A stretch of DNA of 43,488 bases from Deltaproteobacteria bacterium UBA2385 (GTDB taxonomy: Bacteria; Myxococcota_A; UBA796; UBA2385). The notes under the pieces are model-generated. The model had not been told where the DNA came from. It did not search any database and saw only the letters and a program-made list of their open reading frames with translations. The stretch spans positions 1-43,488 of the forward strand of contig DDSR01000137.1 of assembly GCA_002343455.1 (NCBI GenBank), given 5' to 3'. The position numbers and the translations under genes were made by a program. Positions 1 through 7,469 of the stretch are shown here, piece by piece; within the stretch, counting starts at the first letter, position 1, and each line of letters begins with the position of its first letter.

Positions 1-35
1 CTCCCCCCCCGATCGGCCTGCGGACGACCCCCCAA
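1..35. other. Left host flank, too short to identify
   Basis: These 35 bases precede the proposed left prophage end. They are C-rich and contain no gene that I can see. The last six bases (30-35, CCCCAA) match the six bases just after the proposed right end, which is the only reason for placing the boundary here. Confidence 0.4.
30..35. repeat. Putative target-site duplication, left copy (CCCCAA)
   Basis: CCCCAA directly precedes a TG at 36-37. The same six bases follow a CA at 35900-35901. Mu-type transposition makes short direct repeats, usually 5 bp. The repeat is low in complexity and lies in C-rich sequence, so chance is possible. Confidence 0.4.
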
Positions 36-67
36 TGAACCCGAGCGTGAATACCCGGGGGGGTGGT

Positions 68-77
68 GCGCGAAAAC
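68..77 (+). repeat. Left-end transposase-binding-like box (GCGCGAAAAC)
   Basis: This box is the exact reverse complement of the two GTTTTCGCGC boxes near the right end (35860-35869 and 35883-35892). Position and orientation fit a terminal MuA-type binding site. It lies 32 bases inside the proposed left terminus, against 9 bases on the right, so the true left end could be nearer to position 59. Confidence 0.5.
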
Positions 78-146
78 CGCTGATCTGCGGATCGGGCGCG
101 GCAACTATGGCAACCGACTGGCAACGGCCAGCGCGCAGATCGGCCA

Positions 147-159
147 AAATCCGCGCAGG
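147..159 (+). repeat. Second left-end inverted-repeat box (AAAATCCGCGCAGG)
   Basis: AATCCGCGCAGG is the reverse complement of CCTGCGCGGATT at 35807-35818 near the right end. Such paired subterminal boxes match the several transposase sites at each Mu end. It lies just downstream of the last early gene, so it may also fold as part of that operon's 3' end. Confidence 0.5.
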
Positions 160-168
160 GTTTGGCGG

Positions 169-684
169 CTAGCCGGCAACCCGATCGAGCTGAGCGTTGA
201 CCTGTTCGGCGAGCTCGCCCGCCACCGGCCACAGGCCTTGGTGGCCTGTGCAACGCACGGGGGTTGGCAGTCGCCACACCTGGTCGAACCACCAGTGCCG
301 ACAGCCGGGCACAGCCCAGCCCAGCTCAGCGCCAGCGGGCGGACCCTGGGCGACTCTGCCGACGGCGACGATGGCTGAGGTCCGGATCGCAGGCCCGCCG
401 ATCCACACGTCCTCGCGGCCGGGCTTCTGGATGATCCGGGTGGTCGAGCCCAGCTTCCATGTGGGCCCGGAGATCTGCCACCTGGCCAACCGGGCCTGGG
501 ACACCAGGGCGGCCATGCCCTCGTCCCGGGCGACCAGGCCCTTGCGTCCCCCGATGTAGGCACCGGCGTGGATGGCCAGCAGCTCGCCCGGCGGTAGCCC
601 GTGCATCCACCCGCGGTTCTCGACCATCTTGTCCAGGCGCGAGAACGCCCAGGACCACTCGGGCCAGAGGGTGATCGCCTTCAT
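169..684 (-). CDS. ASCH-domain protein
   Basis: A 171-residue protein that starts MKAITLWPEWSWAF and continues VENRGWMHGLPPGELLAIHAG, the usual opening of ASCH (PUA-like) proteins. The C-terminal LPTPVRCTGHQGLWPV also matches the family's closing strand. ASCH proteins are predicted to bind RNA or modified nucleosides; some cleave nucleosides such as N4-acetylcytidine. No catalytic role is shown here. It is the last gene of the leftward early operon and overlaps the preceding gene by four bases (ATGA). It sits beside a DNA methylase and a nucleotidyltransferase, so a nucleic-acid or nucleotide role is reasonable inference. Confidence 0.7.
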   Translation of the reverse strand: MKAITLWPEWSWAFSRLDKMVENRGWMHGLPPGELLAIHAGAYIGGRKGLVARDEGMAALVSQARLARWQISGPTWKLGSTTRIIQKPGREDVWIGGPAIRTSAIVAVGRVAQGPPAGAELGWAVPGCRHWWFDQVWRLPTPVRCTGHQGLWPVAGELAEQVNAQLDRVAG

Positions 685-1016
685 CGCCCATCATCCCGCA
701 GCTTGCGGATGAGCCGCCGGGCCGCCTCGACGTGATGGTGACCTGGCGCGAACAGCTCGGGGTGCCCGGCGACCAGACCACGGGCGAGATCCTCCTCGGT
801 CTCTGCCTCCACGGTCACCAGGACCGGGCGCATGTCCGCCATGGTCCGGGCCACCTGCTCCTCGATGTCGTCGTCGTCCTCGAAGGTCTGCCGCACGTCC
901 GCCTCCGCCAGGGCGCGGAGCTGGCGGGGAGGCTGGCGCGAAGGGCTGGTCGCGAAGACCGAGGTGATGACGCTGCCGTCCGTGTCGACCGCTAGCCAGA
1001 TCTGGATGCGCTTCAT
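681..1016 (-). CDS. Hypothetical protein, acidic centre
   Basis: A 111-residue protein I do not recognise. The N-terminus (MKRIQIWLAVDTDGSVITSVFATSP) reads like a small beta-sheet. The middle is acidic (FEDDDDIEEQ) and the end is basic and helical (ARRLIRKLRDD). It overlaps the ASCH gene by four bases and starts one base after the upstream gene's stop, so it is probably translated as part of the early operon. No function is proposed. Confidence 0.65.
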   Translation of the reverse strand: MKRIQIWLAVDTDGSVITSVFATSPSRQPPRQLRALAEADVRQTFEDDDDIEEQVARTMADMRPVLVTVEAETEEDLARGLVAGHPELFAPGHHHVEAARRLIRKLRDDGR

Positions 1017-1017
1017 G

Positions 1018-1662
1018 TCACCTCCCGCTCAGTGAGGGGTTGTCGCTCCAGCTCTTCGTGCCGCGCCAGGCCTCGCGACCCTCGGGCAGGACCATCGGCC
1101 ACCCCACCAGGGCGTGGGCCGTCTCCTCGTCCGGCACTGGCACGATCGCGTCGGTGTCCAGCGACCGGACCCAGCCGCCCCTCATCTCCAGCCCCGCCTT
1201 GCGCAGCGCGGTCACCCATGCCTGGGAGTACTCGGCGGGGCCGGTGCGGATGAGGAGCTGGGCGCCCCAGGCGTCCTCGTCCGTCGTGAAGAGGTCCACG
1301 GGGAAGTAGCGCCACAGCAGCTTGCGGTAGCGCTCGCCCCAGGGGGCCGCCCGCGCCGCCCCCGTGGCTGTGACGATGTGTGGGTGGCGCAGGAGACCAC
1401 TGTCTGGCCGCCCCATCCGCAGCTCGATCCGATCCCACAGTGCTGACCGGGGCTGGACCTGCCCGCCAAAGAGACCGGCCTGTGGCCCCGGCCGCATCTT
1501 CGGCACGGCGACGAGCTCCAGGTCCCCGATGGTCTCCAGCTGGCGGCGGACGCTGCCGGCGATCTCCAGCCGGACGCAGCTCGTCGCGAGCAGGTCACGC
1601 AGGTCCTCGGCCAGGGCCAGCGCCTCGGCCAGCGGCAGTCGCCGCCCGCTGCTCACCGCCAC
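1018..1662 (-). CDS. DNA polymerase X (pol beta)-like nucleotidyltransferase
   Basis: A 214-residue protein with the family X palm signature: RLEIAGSVRRQLETIGDLEL at about 32-50 and VDLF at 122-125. The later AWGAQLLIRTGPAEYSQAW (131-149) is the GxxLxxxTG block of the pol beta thumb. The expected metal ligands are D47, residue 49 and D123; residue 49 is Glu instead of the usual Asp. It lacks room for the 8-kDa lyase domain and the PHP domain of bacterial PolX, so it is a minimal form. It overlaps the methylase gene by ten bases. Gap filling or nucleotide transfer during or after transposition is possible, but activity is unproven given the Asp-to-Glu change. Confidence 0.7.
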   Translation of the reverse strand: MAVSSGRRLPLAEALALAEDLRDLLATSCVRLEIAGSVRRQLETIGDLELVAVPKMRPGPQAGLFGGQVQPRSALWDRIELRMGRPDSGLLRHPHIVTATGAARAAPWGERYRKLLWRYFPVDLFTTDEDAWGAQLLIRTGPAEYSQAWVTALRKAGLEMRGGWVRSLDTDAIVPVPDEETAHALVGWPMVLPEGREAWRGTKSWSDNPSLSGR

Positions 1663-2468
1663 ACCGCCAGGATCTCGCCGACCTGTCCGCGGCTGTCGCC
1701 CGACGCGCCCACGCAGTGCAGCTGGGCGGCGGTGTAGACCCGCGCCCCGGTCGAGCGGTAGAGGTCCATGGCCTCAGCCGTCCACCGCCCGCTAGCGACG
1801 CAGAGGACCCCGCGCTGGGCGAGCTCGGCGAGGGCCTTCACGAGGCGTTCGTGCTGCTCGAAGCCGAAGCCTCCAGCGCTGTACGAGGTGAACGTCGACG
1901 CGCCCTCGCCCGGCAGGTAGGGCGGGTCTGCGTAGACCTGGTCGCCGGGCACCGCCCGCTCCAGCAGGTCTTCGAAGTCGCAGCAGGCGAAGTAGGCTCG
2001 GCCGAGCAGTCGAGAGCGGGCCAACAGCTCCTGCTCACCCGGCAGTCGGACCACCGCCTGGTCCCCAGGTGGCACGTTGTGCTGGCCGGCTCGGTTGACC
2101 CTCCACAGGCCATTGAAGCCCGCCGCCAGCAGCCAGAGGGTCAGCGCCGCGGACTCGGGGCCGTGGGCGGGCAGCTCGTTGAGCCGTCGCTGGTTGCGGC
2201 GATACTCCGACATGCCCCGGGGCAGCGCGCTGAGCGCTTGGTGCAACTCCACCGGGCGAAGCGCAAGCTGGTCCCAGAGGTTGATCAGGTGGGGGTTCAC
2301 GTCGCCCGCCAGCGCGACGGTGGCCTCGCCCGCCGCCAGCCGCTGCCAGAGGACCGCACCCCCGCCCAGGAATGGCTCGATGTGCTTGCCCCGGCAGGGC
2401 GGCATCAGCGCACGGATCGTGTAGGCGAGGCGGCGCTTGCCCCCCACCCAGCGGTGCATCGGTGTCAT
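1653..2468 (-). CDS. D12-class N6-adenine DNA methyltransferase (Dam-like)
   Basis: A 271-residue methylase. WVGGKRRL (7-14) and EPFLGGGAV (31-39) are the AdoMet-binding motifs, and DPPY at 181-184 is the catalytic motif of the alpha-class (Dam/M.DpnII type) enzymes. The length is typical. It would transfer a methyl group from S-adenosylmethionine to N6 of adenine in a short DNA site. No restriction enzyme is nearby, so this is an orphan methylase. In transposable phages such enzymes can protect DNA from host restriction or modulate gene control; which applies here is unknown. It overlaps its neighbours at both ends. Confidence 0.88.
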   Translation of the reverse strand: MTPMHRWVGGKRRLAYTIRALMPPCRGKHIEPFLGGGAVLWQRLAAGEATVALAGDVNPHLINLWDQLALRPVELHQALSALPRGMSEYRRNQRRLNELPAHGPESAALTLWLLAAGFNGLWRVNRAGQHNVPPGDQAVVRLPGEQELLARSRLLGRAYFACCDFEDLLERAVPGDQVYADPPYLPGEGASTFTSYSAGGFGFEQHERLVKALAELAQRGVLCVASGRWTAEAMDLYRSTGARVYTAAQLHCVGASGDSRGQVGEILAVWR

Positions 2469-2905
2469 GGCTCTTCCCCCTCGATGGACTCCACGATCTG
2501 GGCCTGGGCGAGGTTGCCCAGGTCGGCCTCGAAGTAGATCCGTCGACGCTTCAACAGCGCCGGGCTGTGCTCGCCCTCGGTGTGCTGCTCACACCAGGCG
2601 CGCAGCACGGTCGCGCTGGTCGCCCAGCGGCCGTCGTACATCTTGCGACCGGGCAGCACGCCCTCGATGAGCGCCCGCTGCACCCTGGCCCTGGACATCC
2701 GCAGGATCTCCCCCAGCTCGGGAGGCCCGAAGATCCCAGGCGGGATCTCCTCGGCGTCCCAGGTCAGGCCCCGGGCGACGATCCGCGCCGACCGTCGCCC
2801 GGGGATCCGGAGCACCTTCAGCGACCCCATGGCGCAGTGGTAGTTGATGGTCCGCTCGTTGAGCGCCCACGCCTTCACCAGCTCCTGGGGCAGCAGGTAG
2901 ACCAT
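2465..2905 (-). CDS. Double helix-turn-helix DNA-binding protein (MerR/excisionase-like)
   Basis: A 146-residue protein that looks like two copies of a small winged-HTH unit. The first spans about residues 5-45 (ELVKAWALNERTINYHCAMGS). The second spans about 60-107 (PPELGEILRMSRARVQRALI followed by a wing and VLRAW), close to the HTH_17/excisionase pattern. It lies next to GemA, where Mu carries the middle activator Mor. No Mor/C-family protein was recognised in the window, so this is one candidate for the late activator, but that is inference. It overlaps both neighbours (TGATG and ATGA). Confidence 0.6.
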   Translation of the reverse strand: MVYLLPQELVKAWALNERTINYHCAMGSLKVLRIPGRRSARIVARGLTWDAEEIPPGIFGPPELGEILRMSRARVQRALIEGVLPGRKMYDGRWATSATVLRAWCEQHTEGEHSPALLKRRRIYFEADLGNLAQAQIVESIEGEEP

Positions 2906-3555
2906 CAGTCCCGCTCCCCCACCATCACCGCGACCTCGGCCTCGATGAGCTTGAGCAGCTTGTGCGGGCTCAGGACCTTCTTCAGGTCTCGGGCCGCGTC
3001 GGCGACCACGAACTGCGCGATCAGGTCGGGGATGAACTGCCGCTGCCAGGCGTCCAGGTGCGGGCTCTCGCGCAGGGCCACCGCCCGTCGCCAGGCGTCA
3101 GCCGGGTCGGTGTGACGCAGCGCAATCGCCTTCAGCGGCTCGATGATGGCGTCGGCGTGCAGCTGCGTCTGGGGCCAGGGCAGCTTCAGCTGGCGGCGGG
3201 CGAAGGCGATCTGTCGCCCCCGGTCGTCCCAGCCGACCTGTCGGTACAGGGCGCCGATCACCTCCTGCTGCCGGGGGGTGATCGGCGCGTCCTGCCGGCT
3301 CTTGCCCACCGGCGCCGAGGGGGCTGCCGGCCGACCCTGGCCCTGCGGCAGCCGGGCGCGCAGTCGGCTGATCACCACGTCGGCTTGGCCCTCGGTCAGG
3401 CGTGAGGTGTGGTCATGCCCGGCGACCTCGCGGCAGATGGCCCGCACCGCTTCTTCGGCCTCAATCTTGGTGCCGCTGGTGGCCTGGGCGAGCTGGGTGA
3501 CCAGGCCCCAGATCACCCGGTTCTGTGCTGGCGTACGCACCCTCTTCGCTTGCAT
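2905..3555 (-). CDS. gemA: GemA-like regulatory protein (Mu Gp16/DUF1018 family)
   Basis: A 216-residue protein with ITPRQQEVIGALYRQVGWDD and RQIAFARRQLKLPWPQTQL in the middle (about 92-130). This matches the GemA pattern of an ITxxQ helix followed by a GW motif and a tip-like helix. The N-terminal part (RTPAQNRVIWGLVTQLAQAT) looks like a second, diverged copy of the same helix. In Mu, GemA is an early gene reported to affect host gene expression and DNA topology; its mechanism is not settled. Its place between the Gam side and the HTH gene fits the Mu early/middle region. The 7-base gap to the next gene suggests continuous transcription. Confidence 0.7.
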   Translation of the reverse strand: MQAKRVRTPAQNRVIWGLVTQLAQATSGTKIEAEEAVRAICREVAGHDHTSRLTEGQADVVISRLRARLPQGQGRPAAPSAPVGKSRQDAPITPRQQEVIGALYRQVGWDDRGRQIAFARRQLKLPWPQTQLHADAIIEPLKAIALRHTDPADAWRRAVALRESPHLDAWQRQFIPDLIAQFVVADAARDLKKVLSPHKLLKLIEAEVAVMVGERD

Positions 3556-3562
3556 GCTCCCC

Positions 3563-3826
3563 TCACTTCCAGATCTTCAGCAGCGCCTCGGCCTCGGCCT
3601 GGCTGTGCTGAAGGGCGATCTGACTGCGCTGCAGGACCTCGGCCGCGCGCTCACCGCGCTGCACCCGGTCCTTCAGCAGGTAGAAGTTGACCAGGGCCCG
3701 GTCGGCCCCGTGGACCATGGGCATCAGGCCCTTGATCCAGTCCTCGAGCTCGTCGAGGACCTGGGCCGACGTCGGGCTTCGGGTGACCGCCTCGGCCTGC
3801 AGGGTCCGCTTAGGCATGGAGTTCAT
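3563..3826 (-). CDS. Small helical early protein
   Basis: An 87-residue protein starting MNSMPKRTLQAEAV. I chose the ATG at 3826 because GGAAG lies about seven bases upstream; a second in-frame ATG at 3817 is possible. The sequence is mostly helical and amphipathic (VLDELEDWIKGLMPM, then AEVLQRSQIALQHSQAEAEALLKIW), like a small coiled coil. It overlaps the upstream gene's end. I do not recognise a family. The position between Gam and GemA suggests an accessory early role. Confidence 0.55.
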   Translation of the reverse strand: MNSMPKRTLQAEAVTRSPTSAQVLDELEDWIKGLMPMVHGADRALVNFYLLKDRVQRGERAAEVLQRSQIALQHSQAEAEALLKIWK

Positions 3827-4025
3827 CCACGCCTTCCGACGTGACCTGCATGAGGCCCTGGAACGCTTCCAGGAAGGCCACCACTTCTTGGGCCAGCGCA
3901 CCCCTTGCGATGACCACGACACCGCCGTCGTAGTCCAGGCGCAAGGCGGTCACACTGCCCACCTCGATGAAGCTGACCAGCTCGTCAAGCTTGGCCTTGC
4001 CCAGATCCTCTCGCGTCCACTTCAC
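3810..4025 (-). CDS. Small hypothetical early protein
   Basis: A 71-residue protein starting with GTG at 4025, which overlaps the stop of the gam gene (GTGA). It has a central beta-rich stretch (SVTALRLDYDGGVVVIARG) and a hydrophobic helix (EVVAFLEAFQGLMQV). No family is recognised. Translational coupling to gam suggests it is co-produced with the nuclease inhibitor. Confidence 0.55.
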   Translation of the reverse strand: MKWTREDLGKAKLDELVSFIEVGSVTALRLDYDGGVVVIARGALAQEVVAFLEAFQGLMQVTSEGVDELHA

Positions 4026-4576
4026 CGCTCACCATCCTCGGCCGGCTCGGCCGCGGGGTACTCGATGGCCGGATCAGCCGCGAGCTCGATGAAGAGGCGC
4101 TCGTCCTGGGTGATCTTCACGCCCAGGGCGAGCTGCTCGGGTGCCGTCAGCTTCTTGACCGCGCCCTTGTCCAGGTCGACGTCACGCCGCAGCAGCGACT
4201 CCAGGCCGCGGGCCTCAGCCAGCTGGATCGTCCGCTCCTTGGAGTGGGTGAAGGCGACGGCCTTGGGGGCGAGCTTCCAGCCCACCACCCCGTGGACCAG
4301 CTTGACGCTCTTCTTCTTGCCCAGCTCGGCGCGACGGCCGGGGGCGAACTCCGTGATCAGTCCCTCGACCCGGGCCCGCTTGTCGACCAGGGGCTTGAGC
4401 GCCTTGGCCTTGGCGGCCTGGATCTCGGCGATCTGCTGATCGTACTCGGCGCCGATCCCGTTCATCTCGGCGTCGCAGCCCCGCAGGACGCCCATGGCGC
4501 GGTCGACGTCCTGCCAGCTCTCGACCTTGCGGATGTCCCGCTGGATCAGGACCTTCTTCTCGGTGGTCTCTTCCAT
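4022..4576 (-). CDS. gam: Mu Gam-like host-nuclease inhibitor
   Basis: A 184-residue protein of the Phage_Mu_Gam type. A helical N-terminal half (VDRAMGVLRGCDAEMNGIGAEYDQQIAEIQAAKAKALKPL) leads to a short beta region (KKKSVKLVHGVVGWKLAP) and a helical end. Gam proteins form Ku-like dimers that bind double-strand DNA ends and shield them from RecBCD-type nucleases, as needed for incoming or transposing phage DNA. It lies 16 bases after the MuB-type gene, an order similar to Mu (A, B, then gam). The family call rests on length, helix pattern and the KSVKL...GxVGW segment. Confidence 0.82.
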   Translation of the reverse strand: MEETTEKKVLIQRDIRKVESWQDVDRAMGVLRGCDAEMNGIGAEYDQQIAEIQAAKAKALKPLVDKRARVEGLITEFAPGRRAELGKKKSVKLVHGVVGWKLAPKAVAFTHSKERTIQLAEARGLESLLRRDVDLDKGAVKKLTAPEQLALGVKITQDERLFIELAADPAIEYPAAEPAEDGER

Positions 4577-4592
4577 CTTCTTCTCCTCGCGC

Positions 4593-5765
4593 TCAGGCGC
4601 GCCCGACGTGGGTGGGGACGACCGTCTGGTCGCCGACGAGCCGCGCCTGGCGCATGGCCAGCACCGCGACGTTGTTGATCCAGAGCGGACGATCCGCCCG
4701 GGAAGCGATGGCCTTCACCGCGGGCGCGGTGAAGATCCGGGAGGCGTCCGCGCAGCCGATCCGGGCGAGCCGCCACGCCAGGTACGCCCCGACGGCGTCC
4801 TCGCCCCAGGCCGGCACCTCCAGCACCTGGGTGCGGCCGGCGAGCTCGGCGAGGGTCGGATCGGAGCGCAGCCGGCCTGCGAGCGGGGCCTGCCCGACCA
4901 GGATCACGGCGAGCTGGCGGAAGAGGACGTGGCTGTCCCACAGCCGCTTGACGGCGATCAATGCGTCGTCGCGAAGGTCGTGGGCCTCGTCGATGAAGAC
5001 GACCGGGTACTGGCCGGCGTCGAGTTCGGCCTGCAGGGTCTGGCGCAGGAGCTGGGCCCGACCCTCGGCGTGCATGTTGGACGTGTCGCGCTGGATCAGG
5101 TCGCGCAGGATCGCCACGCTCAGCGTGGTCAGGGTGACCTTCCGCCGGTCCATCAGCGCCGGCGCGATCAGCTTGACCCGCTTCTCGCGCTCCGAGATCG
5201 CCCACAGCCGGCGGACCAGGGCCGACTTGCCCGACCCGGGCGGGCCGACCATCGCGATGATCTTGCGTCCGCGGATTCCGCGGATGACGGCCGCCTCGAT
5301 CCCCGCCAGCCCCTTGGGCATGTAGAGGTCGTCGGGCATCTCGTCCTCGAAGGGGTCGACGTCGAGGCCGAAGTGGTCCAGCTCGTCGGGGGTCAGGTAC
5401 TCGCGGGTGGTGATCATCACAGGCTCCTCGGGTGGGATGGGGGGATCGGTGGGCTTGGTTGGGCCGCCGCCGCCGCCGCCCTTGCGGGGGGATCGGTGGG
5501 CCTTGGCCTCGCGCGCTTGGGCCAGGTCGTGGACCTCGCCCAGGGCCAGCAACGCCGCGAGCGGCGGGCAGCGCGATTCGCAGAACGGGATCAGCCGGGC
5601 TCGGGCGACCTCCGAGGGCTGGGCGCTGCCGAGCCAGCGGCGGACCGTGACGGGCTCGACGCCCATCTCGCGGGCCAGGGCCTTCTTGCTCCAGCCCTGC
5701 GCCTCCATCAGCTCGGCCAGCGTGTCGGGCCAGACGGCCTCGTCCACCTTGCGTGCAGTGTTCAT
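4593..5765 (-). CDS. MuB-type AAA+ ATPase, target-DNA activator
   Basis: A 390-residue ATPase. Residues about 12-46 form an HTH (AELMEAQGWSKKALAREMGV), as in MuB. A Gly/Pro-rich linker at about 95-116 follows. Walker A is GPPGSGKS at 174-181 and Walker B is VVFIDEAHD at 255-263. MuB binds target DNA as ATP-dependent filaments, directs the transposase to distant targets and gives target immunity. The start overlaps the transposase stop (ATGA), as expected for an A-B pair. The AAA core also resembles ExeA-type ATPases, but the context favours MuB. Confidence 0.9.
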   Translation of the reverse strand: MNTARKVDEAVWPDTLAELMEAQGWSKKALAREMGVEPVTVRRWLGSAQPSEVARARLIPFCESRCPPLAALLALGEVHDLAQAREAKAHRSPRKGGGGGGPTKPTDPPIPPEEPVMITTREYLTPDELDHFGLDVDPFEDEMPDDLYMPKGLAGIEAAVIRGIRGRKIIAMVGPPGSGKSALVRRLWAISEREKRVKLIAPALMDRRKVTLTTLSVAILRDLIQRDTSNMHAEGRAQLLRQTLQAELDAGQYPVVFIDEAHDLRDDALIAVKRLWDSHVLFRQLAVILVGQAPLAGRLRSDPTLAELAGRTQVLEVPAWGEDAVGAYLAWRLARIGCADASRIFTAPAVKAIASRADRPLWINNVAVLAMRQARLVGDQTVVPTHVGRA

Positions 5766-7465
5766 GCTCCCCTCGAGCTGCCGATCCGCTCGGCAATGGC
5801 GGGCGCTTCTGCGCCAGTGAACTCGTCCCAGGCCCGGTCCAGCTCGGCCTGGTTGCAGCCGTCGCCCAGCCGCTCACGCCACCAGGCACCCTCGGCCGAG
5901 GTCAGCGGGCGGCCAAGCATCGCGGCGACCCGCTCGCGCGCCTCGATGGACCCGAGCATGGGCGACTCGACCAGGGCCTGACCCTCCTTCGGCTCCCAGG
6001 CCCGGCCCTGCTGACCGCCCAAAAAGGCGTGCCGTGCGATGCGCTCGTCCAGGTCGTCGAAGACCGTGTCGATGCGCACCTGCTCTGCGTCGGTCGCGAC
6101 GGCGGCCGACAGCTTCTGGGCGGCGACCGGGGCGTGCGAGGCGCCGGGTGCGGCCTCGTCGTCCCAGACGTGGCGGCGGCCGTTCTCTGGGAAGCCGGCC
6201 GCGTCGAAGGTGATCGCCGTGGCGGCGAGCTCGTGGCCCTCGGCGTCCCAGACCCGGATCCCCGCATCGGTGAAGGGCGAGAGCCGGTACTGGACGCGTT
6301 GGCGCGGGTGCACGTGGGCTCCCGCGATCTCCCAGGTCTTCCCGTCTGCACGCAGGTGCAGCTTGTTGGTCAGCACGCCCTCGCGTCGGGCAGTGGTAGC
6401 GAGCTGCAGGAAGGTGTCCCGATCGGGCGCCTCGACCAGGCGCTCGGGCGCGATGGTCGCCCACAGGGCCATCGGGGGCTTGCCGTGCCGCGTCAGGGGG
6501 CGCTCGGCGTTGGCCACCGCCGCCCAGCGCTCAGCCTGCCGGTTCAGCTCCTCCAGGTCGGTCGCCGGCGCCAGGGCCAAGCGACCCTCGAAGGTCCGCT
6601 GCCAGTGATTGTGGCGGGTCTCGACCGCGCCGCTGGCCTTGGCGTTGCCCTTCTCGTGCAGCTCGGGGTCGATGTGCAGCTCCGTCAGGAGGTGCTGGAC
6701 CAGACCCGACTTGAAGGCCGGTCCCTGGTCCGCGACCAGGCGTCGAGGCACGCCGCGGAAGGGGTACGCCGAGCCAAAGGACTTGGCGGCCATCGCCCGG
6801 TACAGGAAGTCCACCACGTCCAGCGAGTTCTCGCCGGCCGCGTAGTAGTAGCGGACGTAGAAGGCGCCGCTGTAGTGGTCGACGACCAGGTACCGCAGGA
6901 GCACCTGGCGCAGCTCGGCCAGGTTCTGCCTCTTGCCTTCGTAGAAGCGGGCGCCGGCGTCGGAGTACTGCCCGATCTTCCCGTCGCCGTCGCGCAGGTA
7001 CCACTGGATGGCCACCGACACGTCCACCAGCCAGACGTGGTTCGGGTGCTGGCTCACCCGGCTGATCGCTGGCTCGGGGGCCCGCATGTGCGCCATCGAC
7101 AGACCCTGCTGCCGCAGGCGCCGGGCCACCTGGCTGTAGCTGGTGCCCTCGGCCAGCCCCTGGCCCTGCGCGATCTCGACGGCCTCTTTGGTCGGCACGT
7201 TGGCCTGCCCGCGCTTGTTGCGCCCCTTGGCCATGATCTTCGCGACCGCGATCAGGTCCTCGTCCGAGACGCGCGACTGCCCCCGGTCGCTTCGCGGCTG
7301 CCGTCCCGAGGACCAGCCCCGCGCCTTCAGCGCCCGGTAGACGGTCGCCTCGGCCACGTCCAGGGTGGCGGCGGCGCGCTGCACCACGGCCCGCCGCTCG
7401 GCGGGTCGCGAGGCCCCGCGCAGCTCGTCGAGCGCGCGGGCGTAGACCTGGTCGCGCAGGTCCAT
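5762..7465 (-). CDS. MuA-type DDE transposase
   Basis: A 567-residue transposase. The N-terminal 1-125 has HTH-like segments (ATLDVAEATVYRALKARGW; YSQVARRLRQQGLS) for end-site binding. The rve/RNase H core spans about 140-300 with D148 (WLVDVS), D246 (VADQGPAF) and E282 (GAVETRHNHW). The D-E spacing of 35 residues is the classic DD35E. The remainder corresponds to the beta-barrel and the C-terminal MuB/ClpX-interacting region, although the end is not conserved by eye. It pairs and nicks the prophage ends and joins them to target DNA for integration and replicative transposition. It is somewhat shorter than Mu A (663 residues). Confidence 0.95.
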   Translation of the reverse strand: MDLRDQVYARALDELRGASRPAERRAVVQRAAATLDVAEATVYRALKARGWSSGRQPRSDRGQSRVSDEDLIAVAKIMAKGRNKRGQANVPTKEAVEIAQGQGLAEGTSYSQVARRLRQQGLSMAHMRAPEPAISRVSQHPNHVWLVDVSVAIQWYLRDGDGKIGQYSDAGARFYEGKRQNLAELRQVLLRYLVVDHYSGAFYVRYYYAAGENSLDVVDFLYRAMAAKSFGSAYPFRGVPRRLVADQGPAFKSGLVQHLLTELHIDPELHEKGNAKASGAVETRHNHWQRTFEGRLALAPATDLEELNRQAERWAAVANAERPLTRHGKPPMALWATIAPERLVEAPDRDTFLQLATTARREGVLTNKLHLRADGKTWEIAGAHVHPRQRVQYRLSPFTDAGIRVWDAEGHELAATAITFDAAGFPENGRRHVWDDEAAPGASHAPVAAQKLSAAVATDAEQVRIDTVFDDLDERIARHAFLGGQQGRAWEPKEGQALVESPMLGSIEARERVAAMLGRPLTSAEGAWWRERLGDGCNQAELDRAWDEFTGAEAPAIAERIGSSRGA

Positions 7466-7469
7466 GGGG

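Noticed and set aside
105..563. Other frames over the ASCH gene, both strands
   Set aside because: They are Pro/Arg/Ser-rich shadows without any motif; the ASCH frame has clear family marks.
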